Positions 1 to 13,271 of a stretch of DNA of 64,000 nt are shown here, one piece after another; positions within the stretch are counted from its first letter, which is position 1; each line of letters starts with the position of its first letter. Made by a program: the position numbers and the translations under genes. A model generated the notes under the pieces. It was not told the origin of the DNA, searched no databases, and saw only the letters and a program-made list of their open reading frames with translations. Origin of the DNA: Syngnathus acus (lineage: Eukaryota > Chordata > Actinopteri > Syngnathiformes > Syngnathidae); the NCBI RefSeq assembly GCF_901709675.1, contig NC_051094.1, positions 12,082,501-12,146,500 of the forward strand. Reading direction: 5' to 3'.

Positions 1-554
1 GCTCACGGGCAACTGCGATGGCATTTTCAGTCGACAGTGGCAAAGATACATAAAAATGGTTAAAATCTGCTGCCTAACTCATATTCCGCAAATGCAATAT
101 TCATCAAAATGCCGTGTTTAGACTAGCGGAGGCACATACGACATAATAGGAAAGAAAATCTTAGGGCTGATTTTTAAAAACTTAATCTTAACTGTTGTGA
201 CCCAGAAGGTGGTCAAAAAAATACAGTTGAAAAACTATTTTATGAAAAAATAAATAAATAAACTTTTCAGCGGACCTGCAGATCTGCAAGCTACTGTTGC
301 TGCAGCTCACTTGACCTCTTCCTGGGTGTGCACGTAAATAATCAGGTACTCGAGGCCAAATGTCTGAAATTACTCGAATACCAGTTTCCGCCTTCAATAT
401 GATTCAGTCCAAAGAACGAGAGCAGTAGAGCTGAGCATCTGGCTTTCAGTCTTGCTCAATTTTGCTGCCACAAGCTTTACAGCATTCATCATTGCAGCTA
501 CATAAAACAGCATGTAAATGCCACAGTTTGCCGTGATGGGATCAATACAAAGCG
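1..554. other. AT-rich flanking DNA, nothing recognised
   Basis: Upstream flank of the window. I see no splice-bounded coding segment, RNA gene or clear repeat here; the short open frames have no recognisable protein content. Confidence 0.5.
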
Positions 555-824
555 ATGCATTGTGCTCCGCACTGCGTTACTGTGCACGCTATGCTGCTAC
601 AGTTGATCCATAACATTCTCCATCACCCACGGCCGTTGCGAGGCAGCTGCTGGGCCGCGGAGTTGCTCCGCTGCTACGACTTGCAGCCAGTGAGCACGTC
701 GATAATGAGCAGCGGCCTCTCTGACACAATCATTTACCGCCTGGAGGTCTCCAAGAACCAAGTGGAGTGCGCATGCCTTCCTCTAACCTACTTAAAGCTC
801 ACACTGCCCACATGGAAGTGTTGA
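555..824 (+). other. Orphan coding-like block, unidentified
   Basis: This stretch stands out from its AT-rich surroundings by a G/C bias at third codon positions in one + frame, best between about 640 and 770, where the reading includes ELLRCYDLQPVSTSIMS and LSDTIIYRLEVSKNQVE. A possible acceptor AG (tgctgctacag) lies just before about 605. A TGA stop ends the frame at 822-824 and an AATAAA hexamer follows at about 872. This layout would fit the terminal exon of an upstream + strand gene or a retroposed gene fragment. I do not recognise the protein family and I assign no function. It could also be chance or a conserved non-coding element. Confidence 0.3.
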
Positions 825-870
825 TGCGCAACATGAGATGTCCTCATGGATTCCAGCCTGCAGTCTGACC

Positions 871-880
871 AGAATAAATG
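871..880 (+). terminator. Possible polyadenylation signal after the orphan block
   Basis: An AATAAA hexamer within 'agaataaatg' sits about 50 bases after the stop of the orphan coding-like frame, followed by TG-rich sequence at 905-930 as expected of a downstream element. It matters only if the orphan block is a real terminal exon. AATAAA is common by chance in AT-rich DNA. Confidence 0.25.
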
Positions 881-3367
881 TGTGACATAAGTGCCTGAAG
901 AACTAATGATGGGTGTGTTTTGTGTGTGGTTGCTTGAGCCATTGTTTATCCAAAACTTTCAAATTCCTTTACATAGCAACAGCTTTTTTTTGGTTACATT
1001 ATTGTGGGTATTTACATTATTGAAGCAACAAGCCACAAAAACGGATAGCTACAATTTGCGCAACTCTAGATGCATGAATATGAATTGCTTCTTTTATTCA
1101 AGAGCCGCTTTTAAAACTCATTATTGCTATACAAATGTGGGTTTAGCATTTGACATACGGTGATGCGTAATAATGAGATACAAAATGTAAACCTGTAAAT
1201 GGTGCAATCTGCGTTATTGGGCTTGACTAGCATTTGCCAATGTTTCTTTTTTGTTTAAAATAGTGGATTGGGGAGTTATGATAGACGCCATTGAACTGTG
1301 CCTCACAAAAGTAGCCACTCATAAAAACACCACTGCAAATGAATCGTATCACTGTGGTTACAACTACAAGGGCATGCAGCAGTATAAGCAGGAATAGAGG
1401 CACTTGCTGGAAGGAGCCCCGAGAGGCTCAGTTGTGTGCTTTTTCTCTAAGTCGAGTAGGACGAGCATAGTTTCAGTGACTCCAGTTGGCTCCTTAATTC
1501 TATTTGCCTCTCGGGGGAACATCCCCCAAAACCTCTCACACACATTTTCAGAGAGCTTTGTTGGGTAAGTGGGGGGAGGGTGGGGGTAGGCTCTATGTTC
1601 CCAGCTCCAACTGAGTCTGGAAAAGACACATAAATCTCACACACATGCACACACAGTCATAAGGCAATGGAGTCCTCTTGCCTTACATTGGAGGAAGAGG
1701 TGGGGTGCTCAAGGGGATGGAGGAAGAACTCATTCAACTTTACTGGTGTAACGTTTGTCATAGTCTAACTATTTCATTCACATCACACAGACAAAGAAAA
1801 TAAACAAGAGAGACTGTCTTGCTTTATTATTCGTCTTTGTTATGCACAGTGTTTGACTATTGATATCTTTCCATTAGTACGAAGGACATTTTGAGATTTC
1901 ATGTTCTTGCGTTACTTTGTCATGTCGTAATCTTCGTTAAGTGCCATCAAATGTATGAATGAAACTAAAAGAAAAAACATTATTTCCTGTCATTATTTGA
2001 AGTCATACAACCAGTGACTTATGTACAGCACGATATATCGGTGTGACAGTTTTCTCTGTAACATTGCATTTAATCTGTCCCATAGAATCTGATCTCGACT
2101 AATGTGCTCCCCCAGCAGAAGAATGAAATATATTCCCCCAATACACATCTGGCATGCAGAGCATTTTTGAGTCATGATTGTTTCCAGCTGATGTATGGAT
2201 ATCCAATATTTATTTTAGTTTTTTCGGAGAGTACGTGTCTTCTAATTCAGGAGAAATCCAGTACTGTTGACTGCTAGAACCCGCCACCGTCTGTTCCGTC
2301 AAGATGAATATAATGGGCCATCAATATTTTTAATAATTTTAATAATGTCTGCATAGAATCCAAGATAACAAATAATTATTACCTTTTACGCTTAGTTACG
2401 CTGCCTTAAACGCAACACAATAGTAGAACACTAATTTTGCCATGATTACAGTGCTCAAGCTTACTTTTCTTTTGTTACCAGCCTTTGCATCTTTTCTTCT
2501 CATGCTCTAATTTACAGCTGATGAGAGATAGTTCTTGTGCCAACATCAACAATGGAGACTCATGAACACATGGAAACATTTGATTCGAGAGTGGGCGATT
2601 CTGTTGTGCGTACGTTTTTCTATTTTTCGCTTCTTAACACCAAGGACACGTTCACAATAAAATAAAAACAGGCCATTTCTTAATTATTGAATAGCTGTCT
2701 TTATATTAGCAGATACTAAATATGATAATAGCCAAACAGTAAAAACGTTTTTAGCTGTGCTTGCATAATTCCTGGTGCAGTCTGACATCACATCAAAGGC
2801 ACATCATTAATTAATAATCTGTTATCAGAGCCGAACTTTGGTGAGGTGAGATGAATGCGGCGAGGAGCAGCAAGTGAATTAAAGGTCGCATCCTGTGTGT
2901 TAATCGCCCAGCCCCCCCTCGACCCCTGTAAGGAAACAAAGTAGAATAGACACATTAGTGCCACCTGGCTGGGCACAAACTATTCCCAGGATGAGGCAGA
3001 CCCAAACAGAGATGGCGAGCGTATTGTACACTAAAGAGAAAGAATTAAGCATGCACACTGTCGTAAAAACATATCAACATTTATGAGAATGGGCTGAAAT
3101 TGTTTCAATGGTAGGCCATGTTTATGGTCTTCAGTGGCGATTTACTGGAATTAATCCGACTCTAAAAATAACATGAAAAAAAAAAGATTACAAATATAAT
3201 CAATTACATCACACACATCGGAAAGTCTGATTATTATCATATGTTAATGTGTGCAGATTGCTATCACTGTTTTGTGAAGCCAAGTTGTGTGTGACAGGTT
3301 TGCTCTGAGACACCAACCAGATATTGAAAAAATGCTAACGTCGCTGGCTTGCTGGCTCGCTGGCCCT
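881..3367. other. Intergenic, no gene recognised
   Basis: AT-rich DNA with scattered short purine or T runs. No ORF here shows domain content and no clear repeat family was recognised. A G-rich patch near 1560-1600 is simple sequence. Confidence 0.5.
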
Positions 3368-3556
3368 GTGTTATTTATTCATCGCTCATTTTATTTTGTT
3401 TATTATTTATTATTTATGGTTTGTGCCTTCTTGTTTTTGTTTTGTGTCGCCTACTTGTATGTCTCGTCACCGTGGAATGGAGGAAACGGAATTTCGGTTT
3501 CTTTGTGTGTCTTGACATATGAAGGGATTGACAATAAAGCTGACTTTGACTTTGAC
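3368..3556 (+). mobile_element. LINE 3' tail (non-LTR retrotransposon fragment)
   Basis: The segment has the 'tcgtcaccgtgg' core, the 'aatttcg...tttctttgtgtgtcttgac' stretch, an 'attgacaataaagctgac' polyadenylation-like end and a short TTTGAC repeat tail. The same order recurs at 26165-26314. This is a widespread teleost LINE 3' end. Only the tail is present, as expected of 5'-truncated insertions. The exact clade is not decidable from the tail. Confidence 0.7.
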
Positions 3557-4794
3557 AAGCAGCAAATATGATGCTGAGCCTGCTTTCTTGTGCCAAGAAC
3601 TTGAATGTACACATGAATGTCACAATGTCATCATCACTACTTTGACTCAAAGTCAGCATAAAAGACACTTTTTGTTACCACTACAGTACTATCTTGTTCT
3701 TATAAAGCTACACAGTGAGTTATCATTGTCATGTTATTTTTACTTGTATCCAGTGTACTACGCTTTTTATTGCGTAATAACTGTTGTAGACCACGCTCAG
3801 ATGTTGCATCGTGTCCGTACTGGGAAAAGCACACAAAGACCCATAGTACTAATTCATGACATGACAAAAGCCTTGAGGATCCTCCAAGGTGGACAGATTC
3901 ATTTTTTAGCGTTGACAAGCAAACGCTTGCAGGCAGCCTCTAGATCATATTTGCACGGCCCACACAACTCCCACTCTCTCACATCTGACCAGAATCTCTC
4001 AGATCGGATGTGACTCACATGCTTTGGCAGTCTCAAGTGAAATTCTTCTCCTGTTAGTCTCCTACCACGGAACTCTTTCTTTTACTGCCTCACAATGGAG
4101 TCCAGTCACAATAGAATTTTTCTGAAGTGTGTTGCCAAAGGACCGGGCTGTCTTGCGTGTTACTCTAAAGATTGCACTCGCCTTAGGTGTAGGCTGTCCA
4201 GCACATCAATCTGTTTGAACACAATCACCTAACAGAGCAATGAGCTGTCGCAAAGATAATTTTCTGAACACGCCTTTGTGCTCGAGGAGAGAAGGCCAGA
4301 TCAAGCAGAAATACAAACACCGCAAAAGCTCCAGTGATACTTGCAGGGTTGCTTTTATTCTAATAGGAGTGAGTCAGTATTCCTGCATCAACACTTTCAA
4401 GGACACAGACGCTGTTTCAGTGCTTTTTTTGATGGACTTTCCCTTCTTCCCGGCCAGGGCTGCGTATGCCTTTTGACCTCGGTGCCAGCAAAGACAGGCA
4501 GAAGCAACCGAATGAGATATCTCCCTCGTAAAAGGCCGCACATTCCTTTGTGTGTGCTTTAGACGACAATGAAAAGGAAACGACATGGGAAATATCTCTC
4601 TCCGTGTGATGAACTTTACTTTTCTGAGTATAGCTCTATAATTGCTTCTGTAATAGGTCGTCCTATACGCACATGCATAGATACATACTATCACACATTG
4701 CACTATGTGGTCTCCTTATCTCTTATTTCTTTTACACAGATAATATAATTTAGACAAGAAGCCACTTGGTGTAAGTGCTTCGCTCGCCTGGGTC
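3557..4794. other. Intergenic, no gene recognised
   Basis: Unique-looking AT-rich DNA. A 164-codon open frame that starts in the LINE tail and runs to about 4013 has no recognisable domain, no splice context and ordinary non-coding composition. Confidence 0.5.
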
Positions 4795-4962
4795 CAGTTC
4801 CCGTTGGCTGTTGGCGTGAATGCAAGTCAAGGTTTGGTTGTTTGTCCCAGCGACTGGCTGGTAATAACCAGTCTAGGTTGTTGACTGACTTTTGTTCAAT
4901 GTAGCTGTGATACGCTCCAGCACCCCACAACCCCTTAACAGTATAAGTGGTACAGAAAATGA
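4795..4962 (+). repeat. Teleost tRNA-like SINE, 3' fragment
   Basis: Diverged copy of the 3' half of the SINE whose longer copy lies at 41564-41885. It shares 'cgactggctggtaata', 'gctccagcaccccacaacccc' and the end 'aagtggtacagaaaatgaatg'. The internal promoter half is missing. Confidence 0.65.
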
Positions 4963-7900
4963 ATGCTAATTTTGTGTTGCCTCTGGCAAATGTCTTTGTT
5001 ACACCAAAGGGACCTACTAGGGAGTCACGGCCATATTATGTTTGCGTGATTGCTGCCATAGTTTATTCACGTTAAATATAATATCACAGAGTAGAGTGCA
5101 GACCTCCCTGAAGTTTGTATTGTTAACAAATGTGTGTATGTGTGTTTGTGTGTGAGGGGTGGAGGTGAGGAGATGAAGTGCAGTATTTGTGTAAGAGCTT
5201 CTGCAAGAGGTGACAGTCAGTATACCGTATGTCTTCAATGATGTCACTAAGATTGGAGTTCACAAATTAATAAAATGGATAATTTTGCAGGATTCCTGTT
5301 GTATGGTATGCCACTACAGATTGAGTAATTCCCCCACCCGTGCCTAGGGCCTTTGTGAGAACTTCAGAGAAACCTAGAACTGTTGTGTTCAGCAATTTTA
5401 CATTCACTCTCCTTGTTCTTACAAGTGGAGACGTTCCATTATTTTGGGAAACACAAATTGAAAATATGCAAGGTATGTCGACTGACTGATGACAAAGACT
5501 GCAAATGTTTCACAAGGCAATTTCACCGAAACAGCTTTAGAAGATTTGTCAGTGCGTATAGTACATCTTATTCCCCCCCCCACCAACCGCCTCCCTAATG
5601 AAATGACTCATGGGCCAATCACCAAAGAGGAGAGATTTTGCCTGATACGATTTGTTTTCGTTAGGAATGAGAGCGCAGTAAGAGTTGAGTGTCTGTTGCG
5701 TCAGGGACAGCAGATTGTCTTGATTGTTTAAAAATGAGAATTCTGTTGAGAGAAGCTTCCCGACAGCTGGAGATGTGACCATCAAATATGTGTGCTTCAC
5801 AAACAGCTGGTGAATAGTTTTGTTGAAGTGTATAAGTCCAATTTTGGACTAAAACCTGCGTGTCCACACTGAGCTTTAACACGTTATCTCTCTACAGAAG
5901 GTTTAAACTGATAAGGACCTCAACTAAATATCAGATGCCCTGAAACCACATAGCTGGTTTTCAGAGTAAGTAGCACCTCTACCAAAATCATTTAATATTT
6001 GTATTATATATTTCTGTGGCAAACAGTTTTTCTTTGGTATTGGGATTTTAAAAAAAAGATCATTCATAACCATCAATAGCCTCATTCATGTCAGAACATC
6101 AGACAAACAACAATACAGTACTTTACATTTGTTCGCAGTTCACCCTTTGGGGAGATTCTATGTTCTATCTACCGCACATATTTTTTTAAAGAAAGCTAGC
6201 ATACTGATTCACTTGTTTTAGACACCTCGAGGCGATATTGAAGCACATCTTCACAAACAAATCGGCATTCTCATTCTGACTCACTCAGTGATACCCTCAA
6301 CATGATCAAAATCGAACGTATCATTTGTTGATAGCTGAGTAACACATGGAAAAAAAATGTGTTATTGACAAGAACGCAATTGTGGGTCTTTTTGGAGCAA
6401 TTGAGCCGTGAGCGTCCTGCTTTTAGCTACCCAGCTGAAAATCCCGTCCACTGGGAAAGGCTTAATCAGCCCTGACACAAACACTGACACTACCGTGTGA
6501 TCTCCCTGCAAGAAAGATGAAAGATCACATTTTAATGCACACACATAGAGAGGGAGGTGTGTGACACAGATTACTTGAATTACAGTATCCGCTGTTGCAC
6601 TCTATTCTTATCTCTGCTCTGTTAACCACACACCATAAAGCTCTTGTGACGTTTCACCTCATTTCGAGTGCAAGAGACTTCAAGCGTGCATTATCTGTGT
6701 CACATGTATCGTGTTCTCTGCGTTGCAAAACTGGCTTGACGTCTCACTTGAAGAATGTACTGTAGGCTTGCTTAATCATGCACAGGGAGGATGCAATTGA
6801 GGACAAACATATGCATCCATTTCTATGGCTTGTAACATATGTATGCGTGTTATGAGACTGTTCTGGTCTAGGTGTGGAGGTTCATGTAAAGTAACCCATC
6901 CCCCAGCCGAGACATTTTTGCTCTGCACTTTCTGTGTGGGACTACATTACACCAACTTCCCCTCCCCCTTGCTGAGAGAGTCTTCTGAGCAGGTCCCTTG
7001 GGTGGGTGTCGGTGTAGAAAGCGGGCCTTTGGCCCTGTCCATAGGATGTTATTGATGAAGTGAGGTAATGGATGTACCCGCTGTGCTCCCAGGGACACTG
7101 AGGATAAATCAGAGTGGGTGAGACTCAACCAGCCATCCCACCTCTCTCCAAACTCAAATGCCATTTCATTAGCTTTATTTATGGGGGGTTTGCACTCTTA
7201 TGAACCCCACCTCTTGCAACCTCCCCCTCAAAATGTCACTATTCTTCTGTTTACTCCCATGTATGGTGTTATCACGTCCTTCCCCATTCCCAGAATTCCC
7301 AGTGTTTAGGAGGTTCTGAGATGTGGACGAAAACCTCGCCTAGACTGATGATCTCTGAAGGGGTGACTCACTATTATTAGAATACGTATATGTTGAGAAG
7401 TCGAAGTGTGCGGGATGAGTTTTGGCATCTTTGTAGACAGACACAGTTAGAAATGGGCGTTTGCGTCGTTGTGGGACCGGACACAGTCAATTGAAGCGGC
7501 TTCCCTCATTCACATTCAATTCAGTGCAGGTGAGGGGTGTGGTCTACGTGGTACAAACATAACAGACTTGCTGAAGTCGGCCCAGGAGATCGGCACGCTC
7601 AAAGTACATTTTTTTACAAGGAACAGCAAGAGATCTCTATTTGCAAATGATGTAAAGTGAGCAGTTGGAAACTGCCTTGAACTGTGCGAGTTTGTGAGCC
7701 CCGGCACGAAAGTGAAAATGTTTTTTACGCCAAGAGCACGTTGGCCTGTCTATGAAAATAGAGCCCTTGGTGCTTATGTGCAGCACTGCAGGTTCACCAA
7801 GCACAGCATTTCTTGCTCGTATTTGTGCTGGGTGAGCAAAGGCAAGTCACCTCTTGGCCCAGGCAGTGGGTCTGCAATTGGAGCCAAAACCATTTTTGTC

Positions 7901-10900
7901 CTTGGTGGAAAGAGAAAGGAATTTTTCTCTCTTTGAAAGGAAGATTATGTGAACAATTGTGGATCAGATCAAATGTCACTCCTGTCAGTGTCTCTGGTCT
8001 CTGGCGTGAGAGAAAAACATACCGTCAAATAACACCCAGGATTGTAAACATATGTATTATTGCGAGACGCCTCACTTCCACGAGTTGTGTTGACATATGC
8101 CTTATCAGGTGCCTGCATCTTAGTTTTTCAGGGCACAGAGCCAAAAAGCATTGAATCATACTCTCTCAGGCATGTTTTCTCCATTCCAAAAAAAAAAGAC
8201 AGCAATGTGTTCTTTTCGAGTGCGTGTTCACCCAGTGACGAACACGAATGTCATGACAATCTCGTTGAAACACGTCCAAACAAGGTCCATGGACCATGCA
8301 AGCCAACAGATGGTCGACTGCGCACGAGTGAGGCTTTGATCCGCCAGTTCCATCACAGGGGCTCACTTGGATGTTGTGAATGTGTCAGTCATGCCTAAGG
8401 GAGTCACTGACAGAAAATCTGGGAATGATTTGAGAAAAACATGGTGGCGAGAAAACATTGAGAATTTTACGTGTTACTGAATCACTGTGCTATGTATTGA
8501 ATGTATTTTATATCTATATTTTCTAATGGTCATACTTTTCATGGAATATGCATGTAAGTGTTGAGAAAGGCTATAGCTGAGCCAAAATATTTGTGCTATA
8601 TTGGGGCCACAGTATTAAAGTTGGATTTTTGGGAAAGTACAGTCAATTTAGCCCCAAAAAAAAAAAAAAGCTATGCTGTCGATCAGTAAGGCCGCTAATT
8701 AAATGTCACTTTGAAATCTCCTTAGTTGCCTCTGGCCCCTCGAACTGAAAGGCAGCTCCTACAGTACGTTTACCCTTGTTTTGTTTCGGAATCTGTCTCG
8801 TACTTTCTTTTTTAAATTTTGTTGCTAACTCGAGGTGGAGGTAGTTTTATCAAAGCTCCTCAAGTCCTATGTAAAAGATAACAGTGTAACAGCACGAGGC
8901 TGTGTGTTTGATTGGTTGTTTTTCCTTAGGCGTGGTGGTTTCTTACAAAAAACAATTTAATGTAGAAAAGATGGCTGAATTTTATTCATATCATTTTATT
9001 CATGCATACTGCCTGGTCATATTGACAGTTTGACAAAAATGATAAGAGTCATTTCTTTATTTTTTTATAAATGTACTACAAATATTTACATGTCCAAAAT
9101 AAATTGTATAATGTCATCATCTGTGCCTGAAACTGTTCAAACTACTGTTCTTTTGTGAGTTCAACAGAGCAATGGTCCTGTCAAATGTGATATACACAAA
9201 TGGAAGAATGAGGAAAAAGGAGAGTTCTAAATATTTTTGACATAAAATTACATACATTAGCTTGAATCCATGTCCCTCTAAATTCTTGCACTTATGTGAT
9301 CAGAGATGATGCTAAATATTCAGTGAAATTTCATTGAAATTATTTACGCCATCACATTACATACACATTAAAGTCATCGCTGATGAATAAATACTGGATT
9401 AGTACATGATTAAAACCATAATTCTCATCTGTATAATTTTGTAGCATCTCTGCAGCAAAATATAGTCTGCATATGATCCTAATACAAGGAAGGGGAAAAT
9501 GGCGGAAAAGCACACGCTGGCTGTTAGCCAGGTGCAGACAGACTCAGGAAGTGAAGGCGGAATTCCAACAATGCAGGCAGTTGTTAGACTTTTCAGTGAG
9601 ATGCTGCATTCACTGCTCTCAGAGCTGTCATTGTTACGCTAAGTTGACGGTTCGATAAAATCCAGTGCTTGCAAATACATCGTGGCCCTGACTTCGCACA
9701 GGAAACCTTGACTCGAAGGATATTACTTGCATCACTCCCACTCTGATATGTAAACTAACCTTCCTGGATCGCTCGACTCAATTCTGCTTTTGACAGTAAT
9801 AAATGCCAGTGTCGGTAGAGTGAATTATATAGCAGCTAAAATATCCGGCAGGGTCAGAGAAAGAATTTGGCATGTAATTAAACCGGTATTATAAATTACA
9901 TCATGTGCCAGTTAGCCTCTGTGACTTTCATATAAACACCCAGCTCATATATGGGATCAATTATGAATGTAGAATTTGTTGAGTGTTAGGTTAGATTTGA
10001 CTGAAAATTCAATTCACTACATTTGCACCGCTGCAGCAGAGTTTAATGTACAAATTGGTGCTCATCATCAGCCACATGTATGTAGTGTGTGGACATGGCA
10101 AAGATGCTATGGAATGCTATTTCATTTGTAACCAAAGCCAATCACTCATAAAGATTCCATTAATCTGTGACACCCTTTTAAGATTCCTGTTTTGATAAGG
10201 CTGTTCCCTCTAGCCATCTCTCTGTTCAGCATGATTTTTTTTCCTGATGTCGGTGATATAATGAGTGTGTGCAATGCACATATCAACCGGCTGCTTTTGA
10301 AATCTCTGTTGACAGCTTAGATGTTGCCGTAAAAAAAAAAAATCAACACAAGATTGCAGTGAATCATGAAGTGAGAAACATTTGTGTCTTATCAGCAAGT
10401 AGACAAATTGGCCATTGCAGCAATGTGAGATAGATTATTCTGACTGACTGGGATTGAGCTGCTGTTTTTGCTGCTTTGCGACGGCTGGATGAAGAGAGAG
10501 TTGTTCGAGAGGATCTCCCAAACCGCAGAGCAGAAAGAAAAATACAGGGATGAAAAACAATCCCTGACATCAGTCAAGTCTGCTCCACCGAAATTTAGGT
10601 CAAGATAGAGGGCCTGTCGGAAGTGTGTCATAGTTACATTGCAAAGACAGCTGGCCGACGTCATTGACACAAACACAAAACAGCAAATGCAGTCTTCATT
10701 CAGCCCCACTAATTTAATCGTTTTTTTGGGGGGGGGCGGGTGGGGGCGGGTAATACCTGCAGTCTGTGTGGTGTTGTTGTTTTGGTGTGACAGAGAGGTT
10801 TCACACCATTTAGTCGGAGATCGGTTTGAGCACGCTCATCAACTACGAACACAGCGTGTGGTGCTCTGATCTCCAAAATACATCCTTCAACGTTAAGTCG

Positions 10901-11937
10901 CTGTAGTCACAGCTTGTACTTCTCAGTGGGCATCAAGCAGCACAGATGTATGCCCCCTGGCCTATAAGAGCTCGTTTTCAACCCCTTTTGGAACCTCACG
11001 TTTGCTCTGTTGTGAGAGTAAATACACGGGAGAGGGAGGGTGGGTGGGACCACAGATTGGGTCACTGATTGTCAGAGTAAATGATGGAAAACTATTTGAT
11101 TGATCATCCCAGAGAAACACATTTTTCTATGCAAATATGTGTGTGCGTGTTTTCAAATGAACATTTGTCATAATATGTATGTGTTCTCTTGGAATCAATT
11201 AATTTTGAAAACATATTGGAGCGTTTGGCTGTGTGATTTGAGAAAAAAGAATAATTCTATAGGAGTTTGCCAACTATCATAGAAGGTTTGAAGTGTCAGT
11301 GCCAGTATAAATTTGTTGGCATGCTCAGTTAAGGCCAGACTTTCTGGTTTTGCGTTTGATTGTTTACACTATATTCAGGGGCTCGAATATAAAACACATG
11401 CGATCATACAAACTTTGACTGTTTTATGACATTTTGAAGTCATGAACAGTGTGTGCAATAAATCAGTTGCCTTAGCCGAATAAATAAAAGGATTAAAAAA
11501 ACTTTATTGAAGCAAAGCACCCACTTTACAGATGAAAAATATCACGGCACACCACCCCAAAACAGTCTTCTGCCATCAAATAGAAAAGCAATAGACGATC
11601 TTACATCACTGGCTTACATCAGATGCAGAGATATATTTGTAATTAATAACTATTTTTCAAAGGGAAATTAAAGGCACCGTCGGGAACGTTCAGTTTTCAC
11701 TGATTATAGTGGTGCCAAATCGACCACTTTTCCCACAAATGCCAGTGTTGTGAAATCCTGAGCTCTCTCTCGCCGGCAGTTGAACTAAATTACATTTCGG
11801 TTTCCAGTGGCTGTGTGAAGGATTGTGTCCAAACAATATCATGTTGAGAATAAAAGTTTATTTGGTTTTCTACTGTATTTTATTTTAAATTGAGTCTGCT
11901 GCCTCTTGGTATATAGTGGCGAGAGCGGTCGCTGTAG
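4963..11937. other. Intergenic, AT-rich upstream flank of ncor2
   Basis: About 7 kb with no recognisable coding exon or RNA gene. It has poly-A near 8656-8669, a G run near 10727-10750 and AT-rich tracts around 8900-10200 that resemble the conserved-enhancer landscape usual upstream of developmental regulators; that resemblance is only an impression. Open frames of up to 113 codons overlap one another and have no domain content. Confidence 0.5.
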
Positions 11938-12221
11938 CAGCGGTGTCAAACTAATTTTTGTCGTGGGCCGCATTGTAGTCAGTTTCCTTCGGAGGGCCAT
12001 TATGACTGTCACCCCAAATGTCTGAATGCCTCATATTATATAAAGTATAAACTACAACGCAAACTGACAAATAACTATTTTTCAAATCAGACTAGTAAAA
12101 ACTGGTCAAATATTTAAAAAAGATGATTTGTAAAAGTGAAGACAATTTGCAATTTTAGTAATAACATGAATTTGGATGCACAACTTGTCTTGGCCCCCGG
12201 GCCTTGAGTTTGACACCAGTG
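11938..12221 (+). mobile_element. hAT-like MITE, copy 1
   Basis: The left end reads 'cagcggtgtcaaac' and the right end 'gtttgacaccagtg', which are inverted repeats of each other. Internal landmarks are 'gggccgcattgtagtcag', 'ttcggagggccattatgac' and 'ggcccccgggccttgag'. The element at 31775-32068 carries the same landmarks in the opposite orientation. No transposase is encoded, so it is a non-autonomous element. The flanking 8-mers match poorly here, suggesting age. Confidence 0.7.
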
Positions 12222-12919
12222 CCGTAAAGGAACCGCTTCAATATTGTGGAGCTTACGCCAGCAGTAATTGCGCGTAGGCGAGTCCATCGACTTTCGTCTT
12301 TGCAACAAAAGAGGGAAGTGACGTAGACTATAAAGCATGTCAGTGTGGCAGGACGCACACTTTTTTTTTTTAATCACAGCTTGCCAACAAGCGAATAAAG
12401 GCACAAGTAAATAAAGAAACAACAAAGACAATATTGCGTAACAAAAACATACCTACTGGGTGAGAAGCATGGTCCTAATGTCCGCCCACTTTAATCAATT
12501 ATTTTGTGTGTGACAGGGTTTTTTGTGCCAGTAAAAGCGACACAGACGCCGTCAGGCCATGACAACGGTACCAATCAAATAAGTCATTGTTTCATCTGAA
12601 GAGTTGAAAACATTTATGAAGGTGGAAAAGTGGTCTGGTCCTCCTTTAAGTGAATTTGCATACTGATGATTTTTCACTGCAAGTGCGACAATTGCACTGT
12701 ACACTGCAAATGAGTCAAAGTGACAGCACACTAGAAACAAAATGAGCCATTGTTTGAAGGCTGAAGATAAGTTTAAGACTCATGATTAGCTTGTTTGTGT
12801 TAGTCAAAGCGTCAATATGTGACTGTCTGAATCTCCTGTACAAATGGGTCCATCCAAATAAGCGGACCTCTGATGACGAGTCGTGACATAAGGACATCAT
12901 CACTCGCTATCAGGTTTAT
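12222..12919. other. Proximal upstream region of ncor2
   Basis: Gap between the MITE and the GA-rich block. It contains a T/A run near 12361 but no recognised gene. It may contain distal promoter elements of ncor2; no specific site can be claimed. Confidence 0.4.
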
Positions 12920-12936
12920 CGGATGTGCTCAGGAGG

Positions 12937-12957
12937 AAGAGAGAGAGAGAGAGCGAG
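12937..12957. repeat. (GA)n microsatellite at the putative first exon
   Basis: An interrupted GA run that grades into purine-rich sequence up to about 13035. GA tracts are common in 5' UTRs and core promoters and can be length-polymorphic. Confidence 0.8.
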
Positions 12958-13271
12958 CATGCGGCTTTATTGAGAGAGCGAGCCAGAGAAAGGGAGAGAG
13001 CGAGAGGGGGGAGAAAGGGGGAGAGGGAGGCGGTTCAGTCCCGCTGTGGTGTCGGCCGCAGGGAGCAGCAGATCAGCGCATTGTGCAGGACCGGGCACGA
13101 CATAGCTCAACCTTCAGCGGAACAAATGACAAGGAAAACTCTTTGGTGTGGAGTAATTCACGGGGGACGTACGCCATCGAAGCGAGAAGCGCTCTAATAG
13201 CCACAGCGGACCACGTTCGCTGACTGTACAACAACGCCTTTGAATGGTCCCCCGTTTGCTCCGCCGCTAAG
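12937..13271 (+). other. ncor2: Putative non-coding first exon (5' UTR) of ncor2
   Basis: The GA-rich tract (12937-13035) followed by GC-rich sequence looks like a 5' UTR exon. The best donor I can see is 'ctaag|gttggt' with GT at 13272-13273. Weaker alternatives are near 13384 (ctac|gtaaac) and 13567. The exact transcription start and donor cannot be set from sequence alone. Two overlapping open frames of 90 and 116 codons here are R/E/G-rich low-complexity readings of the GA tract and are not credible proteins. Confidence 0.4.

Noticed and set aside
3519-4013. 164-codon + strand open frame
   Set aside because: It begins in a LINE tail and continues through AT-rich DNA with no recognisable domain, biased codons or splice structure.
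12873-13223. 116-codon frame in the GA-rich block as an upstream protein
   Set aside because: Low-complexity Arg/Glu/Gly reading of GA repeats in the putative 5' UTR, not in register with any NCOR exon.
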